Origin: Spirosoma fluviale
GTDB lineage: Bacteria > Bacteroidota > Bacteroidia > Cytophagales > Cyclobacteriaceae
Assembly: GCA_945901615.1 (NCBI GenBank)
Contig: CAMDLI010000005.1
Coordinates: forward strand, 1 to 64,000
DNA length: 64,000 nt
Reading direction: 5' to 3'
Under the pieces are notes generated by a model. The model searched no databases and was not told the DNA's origin. It saw nothing but the letters and a program-made list of their open reading frames with translations. Below, one piece after another: positions 55,711-64,000 of the stretch. Made by a program: the position numbers and the translations under genes. Each line of letters opens with the position of its first letter. The stretch's first letter is position 1.

Positions 55711-57164
55711 ACCAACTCTTCTTCCTTGTCGTAATAGTTGATTCCAATATTAAGATACCCATACAAGATGGTCATGATGGGACTGATGATGTTAAAAAAG
55801 CAATAGGGAGCATACACGAGGGTGGCCACACCTAGAACTGATGCTTGGGTGGCTCCGCAGGTATTCCAAGGCACCAATACAGAAGTCACTGTAGCAGAAT
55901 CCTCTAAGGTTCGGGAAAGATTTTCCGGTTTCAGCCCTCTTTTTTTGTACACATCAGCAAACATCCTTCCGGGTACCAAAATAGCCAAATACTGATCTGA
56001 GGTGGTGATATTAAAGAAAACACAGGTAGCCGCTGTTGTAGCGATCAGTGATCCAACGCGGTGTACTTTTCTGATGATGGCCTCAGCCAATACCTTGAGC
56101 ATGCCACTTTCTTCCATGATCCCCCCAAACACCATGGCGCACACAATTAGCCAAATGGTATTGAGCATCCCTGCCATCCCTTTGGTAATCAATAATTCAT
56201 TGACTAGGGCATTATCAGTCACAATGCTAATTTTTCCATACATGGCCATCATCACCCCCTTAAATCCTAAATACGCGAATGAGCCCTCCTCACCTACCAC
56301 GCGTGCAATAATCTGGGGCTGAAAAATCAAGGCAAATACCCCTCCCAACAAGGCTCCAACCAACAAGGCAGGTAAGGCAGGCACTTTTTTAATAATCATA
56401 AAAATGACGACTGCCGGAACAAGAAATAACCAAGGAGTAAGGGTAAACGTACTTGAAATGATGGTGGAAATAGTTTTCACATCTTCCACATTGCCTTCAG
56501 TCTGGTAGTTGAGCCCTATCACAAAAAATAAAATGAGCGTGATCAACATGGTAGGAATGGTCGTCTTGGCCATGTGTCGGATGTGGGTAAATAAATCCGT
56601 ACCCGCCATCGCAGGAGCAAGGTTAGTGGTATCGGATAACGGAGACATTTTGTCCCCAAAATACGCTCCCGAGATGATGGCTCCAGCAATGATTCCTTCC
56701 TCAAATCCCAATGCTTTTCCTATTCCCAACAAGGCTACCCCAACGGTCGCTACAGTGGTCCAGCTGCTGCCAGTAGCTGTAGATACGATGGCACTGATAA
56801 AACATGCTGCAAACAAAAACAAGGTTGGACTAAGCACTAGCAAACCATAGTAAATCATGGCAGGCACAATGCCACTAAGTAGCCAGGTTCCTGCCAAGGC
56901 TCCAATCAAAAACAAAATGAGGATACTGCTCATCGCTGAGCTGATACTTTTAACGACACCTTCTTGAAGTGCATCCCAGGTGTAGCCCAATCTGAAAACA
57001 GCGATAGAACCTGCCACCGTGGCCGATAAAATCAATACAATTTGATTGGAACCTGAAAGCCCATCGGTTCCAAATATTTTAATCGTCAGAACAAGGAGGA
57101 TAATTAAAACAACCAGAGGGATAAGTGCTTCGAGCACCTTCGGGACTTTTGGTATTTTATTCAT
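55707..57164 (-). CDS. nhaC: Na+/H+ antiporter NhaC family
   Basis: A 485-aa inner-membrane protein with about 11-12 spans. Characteristic NhaC regions are SATVAGSIAVFRLGYTWDALQEG, STATGSSWTTVATVGVALLGIG, GAYFGDKMSPLSDTTNLAPAM and the late WNTCGATQASVLGVATLVYAPY. It exchanges sodium for protons and probably helps pH and salt homeostasis, in keeping with a marine or saline habitat. Some homologues exchange malate and lactate, so the substrate is provisional. Confidence 0.9.
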   Translation of the reverse strand: MNKIPKVPKVLEALIPLVVLIILLVLTIKIFGTDGLSGSNQIVLILSATVAGSIAVFRLGYTWDALQEGVVKSISSAMSSILILFLIGALAGTWLLSGIVPAMIYYGLLVLSPTLFLFAACFISAIVSTATGSSWTTVATVGVALLGIGKALGFEEGIIAGAIISGAYFGDKMSPLSDTTNLAPAMAGTDLFTHIRHMAKTTIPTMLITLILFFVIGLNYQTEGNVEDVKTISTIISSTFTLTPWLFLVPAVVIFMIIKKVPALPALLVGALLGGVFALIFQPQIIARVVGEEGSFAYLGFKGVMMAMYGKISIVTDNALVNELLITKGMAGMLNTIWLIVCAMVFGGIMEESGMLKVLAEAIIRKVHRVGSLIATTAATCVFFNITTSDQYLAILVPGRMFADVYKKRGLKPENLSRTLEDSATVTSVLVPWNTCGATQASVLGVATLVYAPYCFFNIISPIMTILYGYLNIGINYYDKEEELV

Positions 57165-57215
57165 TCGATTGAAGTCGAGAGTTTACAAGCCATGAAGCTA
57201 AAGAAAAAAAATTAA

Positions 57216-58343
57216 TTACAGGTCTGAAAGTAGTTCAGATACCTCCTTACCCACCTGCCAACCAATGGCTACGCCCATGCCGCCCAGTCGAACTGCTACG
57301 GCTGTTTTCTTTCCAATCTGTTGGATGATGGGTGATTTTTTTGCTCCAAAAGCCATGATCCCAGTCCACTCCATTTCCCATTCCACAGGCCTTCCAGGAA
57401 AAATTACTTCTTGAGCCAAACGATTCAAATGCTCTTTGATCACAGGATTTACACCAAAATCGGTGGTTTTCTCCTTTTCGAAATCTTTGTTTCGAGCTCC
57501 TCCCAGAAGAAGTCGTCCCTCTACCTCTCGAAAATAGACGTACCCCCGATCCAGATGAAAGGCTCCTTTCCAAGGAATCCCTCCGTCAATTGGCTTACTT
57601 AAAAGAATCAATCCTCTACCCGGCTCTAAGGGTGAGGAAGGCCATAATTTTTGAGTAAATGCATTGGTACAAATAGCTACGCGCTCCCCAAAAAATTCCA
57701 AAGCCTCCTTTTTATCTTTTTTTTCTGCCAATACCCTACCCTCTTCATGGTCCACTTCTACCACAGACAATCCTGTCAGGATTCGTACTCCAAGGCTAGA
57801 GGCTTTGGTCCAAAGTGCATTCAAATAAGCGCCAGGATCCAACTCCCCCTCAAAACGATTTTTGACTACCGCCTTCACCGTTTCGGAGAATCCAAATTTT
57901 TGAGGGTCTTTTATGAGAGAAAAAACCTCTTTACTAAATAATTTCCGGAGGAGGTGATTGATATCGGATAGCTGCTCCAATGCATCCAACTGTTCGGTAC
58001 CTATTAGTTCATAGCCATTACGGTGTTGGTAGCGCAGTGCTTGGTCTCCAAATTCTTTCCGAATCTGTTTTAAACCGGAATATCTTTTCTCAACCAAGTG
58101 GAGCACCTCATCAGGAGTCATGGTCCAAAAATCATCTAGAATTTCTGTCAAACTGCCAAAACAGGCAAATCCTGCATTTTTGGTGCTTGCTCCAGAAGGA
58201 AAAACTCCTCGGTCTACCACAAGCACCTTTGCTTTTTTATGCTTCTTTTTAAAATGAATTGCAGCTGATAAACCCGTAAAACCGGCTCCAACTACGATTA
58301 AATCGTAGTGCAAAAAATTTTTTTGCTCCCAAAAACTCAACAT
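57216..58343 (-). CDS. FAD-dependent oxidoreductase, DAO family
   Basis: A 375-aa flavoprotein with VVGAGFTGLSAAIHFKKKH as FAD loop, STKNAGFACFG (a second flavin contact as in glycine oxidase relatives) and ending LGGMGVAIGWQVGKEVSELL. Start choice is uncertain. ATG 58343 (MLSFWEQKNFLHYDL) leaves a short leader before the Rossmann loop. ATGs at 58403 and 58421 are also possible, but the last overlaps the start codon of the divergent DUF962 gene. Substrate unknown. Confidence 0.85.
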   Translation of the reverse strand: MLSFWEQKNFLHYDLIVVGAGFTGLSAAIHFKKKHKKAKVLVVDRGVFPSGASTKNAGFACFGSLTEILDDFWTMTPDEVLHLVEKRYSGLKQIRKEFGDQALRYQHRNGYELIGTEQLDALEQLSDINHLLRKLFSKEVFSLIKDPQKFGFSETVKAVVKNRFEGELDPGAYLNALWTKASSLGVRILTGLSVVEVDHEEGRVLAEKKDKKEALEFFGERVAICTNAFTQKLWPSSPLEPGRGLILLSKPIDGGIPWKGAFHLDRGYVYFREVEGRLLLGGARNKDFEKEKTTDFGVNPVIKEHLNRLAQEVIFPGRPVEWEMEWTGIMAFGAKKSPIIQQIGKKTAVAVRLGGMGVAIGWQVGKEVSELLSDL

Positions 58344-58419
58344 AGGTAAAGAGAATTTACTTTTTAAACTTGGTTGGTTAACTTGTGACTCCAAGAACCG
58401 CATTTTAACCCAATAATCC

Positions 58420-58899
58420 ATGAGAAAAATTGATTCACTACTGCTAGAATATGGCGAAAGCCATCAGAATAAAACCAATAAATTAATTCACTGGTTTTGT
58501 GTTCCTGCAATCTTCTTTAGTGTGGTAGGGCTGGTATTTAGCATTCCTACTGGGTTTTTAGCAGACCTGCTTCCATTTTTAGGGGATTATGCCAACTGGG
58601 CAACGCTTACCCTTTTCTTAATGCTGATCTATTACATTTCGCTATCCCCTGCGCTAACGCTGGGCATGTTACTTTTTTCTGCCTTCTGTTTGTTTTTATC
58701 CAATTACCTAGCGATTAATTTCCCGGGTATGTTGGCATACATTAGCATTGCTGTATTTGTATTGGCTTGGATCGTTCAGTTCTATGGACACAAGATTGAA
58801 GGCAAAAAACCATCCTTTTTAAAAGACGTCCAGTTTTTGATGATCGGCCCTGCTTGGCTGATGCATTTTATCTACAAGAAAATAGGGATCAGTTACTAA
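58420..58899 (+). CDS. DUF962 / Mpo1-like membrane protein
   Basis: A 159-aa protein with four or five membrane spans. HQNKTNKLIHWFCVPAIFFSV near the N-terminus and IVQFYGHKIEGKKPSFLKDVQFLMIGPAWLMHFIYKK near the C-terminus carry the conserved His residues of the family. Yeast Mpo1 is a 2-hydroxy fatty acid dioxygenase using Fe(II); activity in bacteria is assumed only by homology. It is divergent from the FAD gene and convergent with the patatin gene. Confidence 0.9.
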   Translation: MRKIDSLLLEYGESHQNKTNKLIHWFCVPAIFFSVVGLVFSIPTGFLADLLPFLGDYANWATLTLFLMLIYYISLSPALTLGMLLFSAFCLFLSNYLAINFPGMLAYISIAVFVLAWIVQFYGHKIEGKKPSFLKDVQFLMIGPAWLMHFIYKKIGISY

Positions 58900-58921
58900 T
58901 TTTAGATCGTCCAGAGGCTTC

Positions 58922-61210
58922 TCATTTCTCAAAAATCTCCCTTGCTCGAGCCAACGCGGCTTGGTTGGACTGGGTTTGGAAAGTGACCACAATGGAGCGC
59001 TTTTCCTTTGCCGTCAGCCTCCAGTTGAGCGAAGCACGCTGCATACTGCCCGAAATTTCAGAAGCCTGCACTGCAGAGAGTTTCCCGGGAGCATATTCAA
59101 ATTCAATTTTTTCGATGCCAAAGGGCATGGATTCAGACATGTAATTGAACAGCACTTCGTTGTGGATAGTTTGCACCATGTCCCAGTTGACATAGATGTT
59201 TTTAAGGGGGGTAATGATTTTTTCCAAGATTTTGGAGGAGGCTGAATTAGCGATTTCAGGGGATTTTTCCGAATCACGAATGGTGATCAGCACAACTCCT
59301 GAAGTATTCGCTCCAATCCATTCTTTAAAGACATAGCCAAATCGAAGCGCATCTTGAATCCCGAAGTTATCCGATAAACCAGTATCCATTGTTTTCATTT
59401 TTGGATTGGAAGGAAGCTCCACATTCGGTGTAATAAATGGAAACGTTGCGCTCATTCGCAAGGCAGTCAGAAAGCGTAGATTACCAGGATCCTGCTGAGC
59501 AAAGAACCGCATGAAGTCAATGGACTGCTTTTTCTCTTGTGGCAAGGGGCTATCAAGGGCACTGCTTCCGAAAAATGTGAAGGAATGAGGAGACACGACC
59601 AATTTTCTACCGTCGTTGACTACCAAGGTGGTCAAGGGCATTAAAGGAATCTTTGCCATTGCCTCTGGTTCTTTGTAGTCTGCCAAGGACTTATCCATTA
59701 TTCCTTTTGTGTTTTTGTTGAGCTGCTCCTCAAAAGCAAATCCCCGATCCTTGGAATAGACTCTCCCTTTGTATTCCAATTTTTGGGTTTGAAACAAGAG
59801 ATCATTGACTAAAAGGCTAAATAAGATAGGATTCAGGTTATCCGCAGCCAATTGATTTAGGTATTCCGAATTACCAAGGTCTAGCTTGGGCTCAGTCTGA
59901 GATCTCAAATAAAGTTCACGAAAGAACGCCTCCCCTAAAACGCCCCCAGAGGCACCAGTATAGAGAAATGAATGTTGCGTAAGTTTCCCAGAAGTAGTCG
60001 TATGCAGTTCCTGAAGTACCTTCAAGGTCCATAAGGCCGCCCGCTGTCCACCCCCACTGGCCGCCACAAGCACCAACTTGGGCTTGCTATCTTCCGGAAA
60101 CTTGGCACGCCAGCGATCCAAAATCTGTAGCACCTGCTGCTTGTCTTTCTGCAGGGTATCGGGGTGTGTCAAGTCATCCAATCTAGAAAGGTTGTAGGTC
60201 GCAGGAGCAATGGAATAATCCATTCCATACGCTTGATGCGACTTATTTAACCAAGAAAAGGAGGAGATAAAATTTGCACCTAATGCAAGGATCAGGACCA
60301 CCACTGCTGCCCATGATCGGAGCCAAAAGATCAAGGCGCCAATCGCCATCAAGAAAATGGCGAGCAAGAGCAGAGCACTCATTGCCGCTGGGAATTGCAG
60401 CGGCTCCTGTTCGTTAAAAACTCCCAAAAATAGAATTACCGAAACCAGGAAAACTTGAATCAAAAAAAGGTTCCAGTGATTTTGATGGAAAACTCTCAGC
60501 AACTTTGCCTTTTCAAAACGAGAAATATCTGGCCTTACTTGCTCCCATTTTAGCCGTAGGTTTAAGAATACACGAACCGATGGACCCTCCAAATTAAAGG
60601 GATCAGCCTCTCCTACCTTCAACCGAGTACTTCTGCTCACCCTTCGGAGCCGCTTGTCGATGGTTTCAGAAAAGAGCATAAAAAAGCCCTTGTTGGTCAA
60701 GCTCAAATAGCCAAAAAGTAGGCCATAGGCCAAGATGCTTCCCAAAGAAAACCCTAGATACAGACGGAAAACCTCCCAGTTGGATCCAAGGTCATTGTCC
60801 AACTGAAATAGCACAAACTCAACCGTATAAATCAGGTAAAAAATAAGGGGGACGAGGGAATTATTGAAGCAAAAGTGAATAAAGGGGCGATGCACTACGG
60901 CAAGAAATGAAAATCGCCAACCATCCATGATGTAGGTGGTCATGTGGAAGGTCATGGTAAATACTGCCAAGCCCAAGCCCATCAAAAAAAAACTCAACCA
61001 AGAGACCTCATTCAGGTATTCGGGATCTAGAAATAAATAGGGAATACCCAGGACTACCCCAAACTGCTGCAGCACAAACCCAAACAAAACTAACCAAATC
61101 AACAGCAAGGAAAGGTTCTTCTTGAGGTGAAGAATAAAAAGTTGTATAGGGAAACTACGGACAAAATTCTGCCACATGGTCAGTTGGTTTAAGGAATTCT
61201 TGCAACCCAT
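58922..61210 (-). CDS. Membrane-anchored patatin-like phospholipase
   Basis: A 762-aa protein. The first about 330 residues contain about seven or eight hydrophobic spans. A patatin-like hydrolase follows: oxyanion loop ASGGGQRAALW, nucleophile elbow GASGG (about residue 420) and the catalytic Asp in MDTGLSDN, where DTG replaces the usual DGG/DGA. It probably hydrolyses membrane lipids on one face of the inner membrane. Start ATG 61210; an in-frame ATG at 61177 is also possible. The fused polytopic anchor is unlike secreted or soluble patatins. Confidence 0.85.
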   Translation of the reverse strand: MGCKNSLNQLTMWQNFVRSFPIQLFILHLKKNLSLLLIWLVLFGFVLQQFGVVLGIPYLFLDPEYLNEVSWLSFFLMGLGLAVFTMTFHMTTYIMDGWRFSFLAVVHRPFIHFCFNNSLVPLIFYLIYTVEFVLFQLDNDLGSNWEVFRLYLGFSLGSILAYGLLFGYLSLTNKGFFMLFSETIDKRLRRVSRSTRLKVGEADPFNLEGPSVRVFLNLRLKWEQVRPDISRFEKAKLLRVFHQNHWNLFLIQVFLVSVILFLGVFNEQEPLQFPAAMSALLLLAIFLMAIGALIFWLRSWAAVVVLILALGANFISSFSWLNKSHQAYGMDYSIAPATYNLSRLDDLTHPDTLQKDKQQVLQILDRWRAKFPEDSKPKLVLVAASGGGQRAALWTLKVLQELHTTTSGKLTQHSFLYTGASGGVLGEAFFRELYLRSQTEPKLDLGNSEYLNQLAADNLNPILFSLLVNDLLFQTQKLEYKGRVYSKDRGFAFEEQLNKNTKGIMDKSLADYKEPEAMAKIPLMPLTTLVVNDGRKLVVSPHSFTFFGSSALDSPLPQEKKQSIDFMRFFAQQDPGNLRFLTALRMSATFPFITPNVELPSNPKMKTMDTGLSDNFGIQDALRFGYVFKEWIGANTSGVVLITIRDSEKSPEIANSASSKILEKIITPLKNIYVNWDMVQTIHNEVLFNYMSESMPFGIEKIEFEYAPGKLSAVQASEISGSMQRASLNWRLTAKEKRSIVVTFQTQSNQAALARAREIFEK

Positions 61211-61464
61211 ATGCTATTCAATCCTTGGTGGCAAGAAATGAATCAAGTCTCCAAAGATTGTGGTGAGCAGGCTTTTCAAAGGATCAACTTAACTCTTTTT
61301 TTGGTGCATCACTACCTACCGATATCGAATCCTTGTTTTAATCGAATCAAGACGATGATTTTTACTAGAGAGTTCTCTTTCTGGGACACGCTAAAATATT
61401 TCTCTAAGTTTCCACAGCACTTTGGAAGAGATAAGGTAGATTCGAACCTTTAAACTAGCAAGAA

Positions 61465-61956
61465 ATGAGAATTTGGTTTTTATGTAAAGTAAAGTATGCG
61501 AAAGAAACTGAGGAGGGTCTTTTGAAAAGTATTTCTGAGCAATATCTGGTGGATGCGGTGTCTTTTACCGAGGCAGAAGCGATCCTTTATGACCGATTGG
61601 GATCACAGATTCGTGGGGATTTTCAAGTGAGTGGAATCAGCAAGAGCAACATCGTGGATGTGTTTTTTTACGATGATGCAGACATCTGGTACAAATGCAA
61701 GGTGACCTACTTGATCGCAGATGGAGACAATGGAAAGGAAAAAAAGGTAACCCAATACATGATTGTAACAGCGGAAGATGTAAAGCAAGCCTACGATCGA
61801 ATCCAAGAAAGTCTAAACAACATGCTCGTGAGCTTCCGGGTACCTGACATTACAGAAAGCTCCATTCTGGAAGTTTTTCCTTTTGAAAAATCCGAAGTGA
61901 GCCCAGACTTACCTCCAGGAAATTTCAAGCCTGTCAACCAGGAGTTGGAGGATTAA
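61465..61956 (+). CDS. DUF4494 family protein
   Basis: A 163-aa protein starting MRIWFLCKVKYAKETEEGLLKSISEQYLVDAVSFTEAEAI, typical of DUF4494, with two related beta-alpha halves (the second starts IWYKCKVTYLIADG). No signal peptide; probably cytoplasmic. Function is unknown in all members and the family is Bacteroidota-specific. Its stop codon lies inside the left arm of a bidirectional terminator. The preceding 254 bp (61211-61464) shows no credible gene. Confidence 0.88.
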   Translation: MRIWFLCKVKYAKETEEGLLKSISEQYLVDAVSFTEAEAILYDRLGSQIRGDFQVSGISKSNIVDVFFYDDADIWYKCKVTYLIADGDNGKEKKVTQYMIVTAEDVKQAYDRIQESLNNMLVSFRVPDITESSILEVFPFEKSEVSPDLPPGNFKPVNQELED

Positions 61957-61996
61957 AAAAAATCGACCCGCAGTGTGCTGCGGGTCGATTTTTTTT
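61955..61996. terminator. 19-bp bidirectional terminator overlapping two stop codons
   Basis: AAAAAAAATCGACCCGCAG pairs perfectly with CTGCGGGTCGATTTTTTTT around TGTG. The DUF4494 stop (61954-61956) and the stop of the HD gene (61995-61997) overlap its two outer ends, so one hairpin ends both convergent genes. Confidence 0.93.
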
Positions 61997-62606
61997 AGCT
62001 CAGCTCAGCAAAGCCTTGCTTGGCAACGACAAAAGCTATCAAGTCATCCACTGGGACTGCCGCCCGCTGCGCAGCATCATCAATATCTTCACGGCTTACT
62101 TGAGCAGCGAAGGTTTTGTCTTTAAGTCTTTTTTTGACGCCCTTCACCTCCATCCCGGCGTACCCTTCAGGACGCATCAAGGAGTAGGCATGTACCAACC
62201 CGCTCAGTTCGTCAAAGGCATAGAGCATTTTATCCATCGCCGTGCGTGGCTCCACCCCAAAATAACGGGGACCATGACAGGCTATCGCCCGAATGATTTC
62301 AGGATCTATGGATCTTGCCTCGAGCTCTTCAATAATCTTTCGACAATGCTGCTCCGGCCATTGGTCCCAATCGGCATCGTGAAGTAATCCTGCCAAGTGC
62401 CACTTGTGGGCTTCAGAAGCAGCCATTCCCTCTTGCAAGGCATACTCCTTCATGAGATGCCCCACTTGCTTCATGTGCACTTTCAAGCGCTCATTCAGTA
62501 CCCATTCATTTAAAAGGGCATGGGCTTCCTCCAAAGTAAGGACCTTGTCTTTGTTGATTGGATCTCCAAACTCCTGACGGTTCAGATTCAAGGATGGGGT
62601 TTGCAT
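61995..62606 (-). CDS. HD-domain phosphohydrolase-like protein
   Basis: A 203-aa HD-superfamily protein. The conserved H, HD and D are found in VHMKQVGHLMKEYA, HLAGLLHDADWDQWPEQH, AIACHGPRY and AFDELSGLVHAY. This is the small HDIG-type hydrolase often annotated near metabolic genes; the natural substrate is unknown. ATG 62606. It converges with DUF4494. Confidence 0.87.
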   Translation of the reverse strand: MQTPSLNLNRQEFGDPINKDKVLTLEEAHALLNEWVLNERLKVHMKQVGHLMKEYALQEGMAASEAHKWHLAGLLHDADWDQWPEQHCRKIIEELEARSIDPEIIRAIACHGPRYFGVEPRTAMDKMLYAFDELSGLVHAYSLMRPEGYAGMEVKGVKKRLKDKTFAAQVSREDIDDAAQRAAVPVDDLIAFVVAKQGFAELS

Positions 62607-62730
62607 TTCTTTATTTGGCGAGACTTTTTTTAATTACTGTTGTATCAATCGGATGGTATTCGGAAGCTGGAACATTAGGCTCCTCTAATTTTCCATTTTG
62701 CTTTGACATAGCCCCAAATCACTTTGGGGC

Positions 62731-63603
62731 TTAGGGCTTTTTTCCGCGAGATGCCTCCATCATGTCCCACATTTCTTGGGGTATCATCTCCAAATTATTA
62801 AACTCTCCTGCACCTTTCAGCCATTCTCCTCCATCAATCGTGATTACATCCCCATTGACATATGCAGAAAAATCAGAGATCAGGTAGGCTGCCAAGTTGG
62901 CCAATTCTTGGTGCACTCCCACTCTTCCAACAGGCACCTTCTTTGCAGGATCAAATTTCTTAACCAAATCACCTGGGAGTAGTCTACTCCATGCGCCTTC
63001 GGTAGGGAAAGGTCCGGGTGCGATGGCATTGGATCGGATTCCGTACTTGGCCCATTCCACAGCCAGCGAACGCGTAAGTGCCAAAACACCTGCCTTTGCA
63101 GCCGCGGAGGGAACTACATACCCTGACCCTGTCCAGGCATAAGTGGTTACAATATTTAAAAATACTCCAGGCTGCTTTTCTGCAATCCAATGCTTGCCCG
63201 CAGTCAGCGTAACCTGCGAGGTCCCCTTGAGTACAATATCTAGAACCGTATTGAAAGCGTTGGCAGAAAGTCGCTCGGTAGGACTGATGAAATTGCCCGC
63301 CGCATTATTCAATACCCCATGAATTTGCCCAAATTCAGCGATGCACCTGGCCCACATGGCTTCCACTTGATCAATCTCTCTTACATCACAAACGACAGGA
63401 ATCACCTTGCCTCCAGATTTGGCCATCATCTCTTTGGCTGTTTCTTCCAGTACCTCCAGCTTTCGAGAGGTAATCACTAGGTTGGCCCCCAACTCCAAGA
63501 AATACTCCCCCATGGCCCGGCCTAAGCCCGTACCGCCACCCGTAATCAAGATATTTTTTCCTTTCAACGATCCTTCTCGGAGCATTCCTTCGGTATAGTT
63601 CAT
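62731..63603 (-). CDS. SDR-family oxidoreductase, 2,4-dienoyl-CoA reductase-like
   Basis: A 290-aa short-chain dehydrogenase. NADP loop ITGGGTGLGRAMG, NNAAG, and a C-terminal YVNGDVITIDGGEWL are present. The usual YxxxK catalytic motif is SAAAK (in VVPSAAAKAGV), lacking the Tyr. That is a feature of peroxisomal-type 2,4-dienoyl-CoA reductases (DECR), which use other residues. A role in unsaturated fatty acid oxidation is therefore inferred. ATG 63603; the track's longer start is a TTG. Confidence 0.88.
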   Translation of the reverse strand: MNYTEGMLREGSLKGKNILITGGGTGLGRAMGEYFLELGANLVITSRKLEVLEETAKEMMAKSGGKVIPVVCDVREIDQVEAMWARCIAEFGQIHGVLNNAAGNFISPTERLSANAFNTVLDIVLKGTSQVTLTAGKHWIAEKQPGVFLNIVTTYAWTGSGYVVPSAAAKAGVLALTRSLAVEWAKYGIRSNAIAPGPFPTEGAWSRLLPGDLVKKFDPAKKVPVGRVGVHQELANLAAYLISDFSAYVNGDVITIDGGEWLKGAGEFNNLEMIPQEMWDMMEASRGKKP

Positions 63604-63656
63604 AGTCTTTAACTTATTTTTTTTCAATATACCATCCCTTGAGAAGATTTGAAAAG

Positions 63657-63685
63657 AAAAAGGAGCTCATATTGAGCTCCTTTTT
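63657..63685 (-). terminator. Terminator after ahcY
   Basis: AAAAAGGAGCTCA and TGAGCTCCTTTTT pair perfectly around TAT. On the minus strand it is followed by TTTTTCTTTTC, 35 nt after the ahcY stop. Confidence 0.88.
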
Positions 63686-63720
63686 GAAATTTACTAAGAA
63701 GGGAAATTCCCTGCAGGTTC

Positions 63721-64000
<280 letters not shown>

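Noticed and set aside
61211-61453. 80-aa ORF upstream of DUF4494
   Set aside because: No recognisable composition or motif, starts one base from the divergent patatin start, and fits ordinary intergenic DNA.

Overview
The window is a gene-dense stretch of a Bacteroidota chromosome, most likely from the Cytophagales (Cyclobacteriaceae/Algoriphagus-like). Evidence: type IX secretion genes (sprA, porU, porV), Bacteroidota-only families (DUF4292, DUF4494, DUF4837), almost no Shine-Dalgarno sequences, and promoters of the Bacteroidota type (TTTG/TTG, about 19 nt, TAnnTTTG). The lineage is inferred from protein content; no rRNA or tRNA gene was seen.

Left part (1-7.5 kb, minus strand): a complete tryptophan operon trpE-G-D-C-F-B-A, followed by a 45-bp tandem duplication and a truncated phhA (phenylalanine hydroxylase). 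Between the trp promoter and trpE lies an unannotated 25-codon leader ORF with three consecutive Trp codons, an intrinsic terminator and a mutually exclusive antiterminator. This is a textbook transcription attenuator and the most informative find in the window.

7.5-12.6 kb: a small unknown gene; a repeat-rich intergenic stretch with a perfect 31-bp palindrome; a short second DNA polymerase III alpha (DnaE2-like) with a degenerate PHP site; and, convergent to it, dinD. The two look like a DNA-damage module without imuA/imuB. It is followed by 0.6 kb of non-coding DNA carrying TTTTAGTAAAA inverted repeats.

12.6-20.3 kb (minus): a run of ecto-phosphodiesterase, GNAT acetyltransferase, unknown secreted protein, BASS transporter and DUF819 membrane protein; then a repeat-filled gap, a family-4 glycosyltransferase and a long-form isocitrate dehydrogenase.

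20.4-42.5 kb (plus): enoyl-CoA hydratase, flippase, TPR protein, DUF4292 lipoprotein, EnvC-like M23 protein, tatA, gatA, MltD-like transglycosylase, DUF4837 lipoprotein, malic enzyme, ruvA, the giant sprA, gcvH, VanZ-like and tonB. This block is dominated by envelope and secretion functions and ends in paired terminators.

42.6-48 kb (minus): FAD oxidoreductase, a three-module PD40/beta-barrel outer-membrane protein and yicC. 48-55 kb (plus): metallo-hydrolase, pssA, porU, porV and an M16-like protein that has lost its zinc site, all translationally coupled. 55-64 kb: exonuclease and NhaC antiporter, a second FAD oxidoreductase, DUF962, a membrane-anchored patatin, DUF4494, an HD protein, a DECR-like SDR and the truncated 3' end of ahcY. 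sprA (SOV translocon) and porU/porV (attachment complex) lie within 9 kb of each other and provide core late-stage components of type IX secretion.
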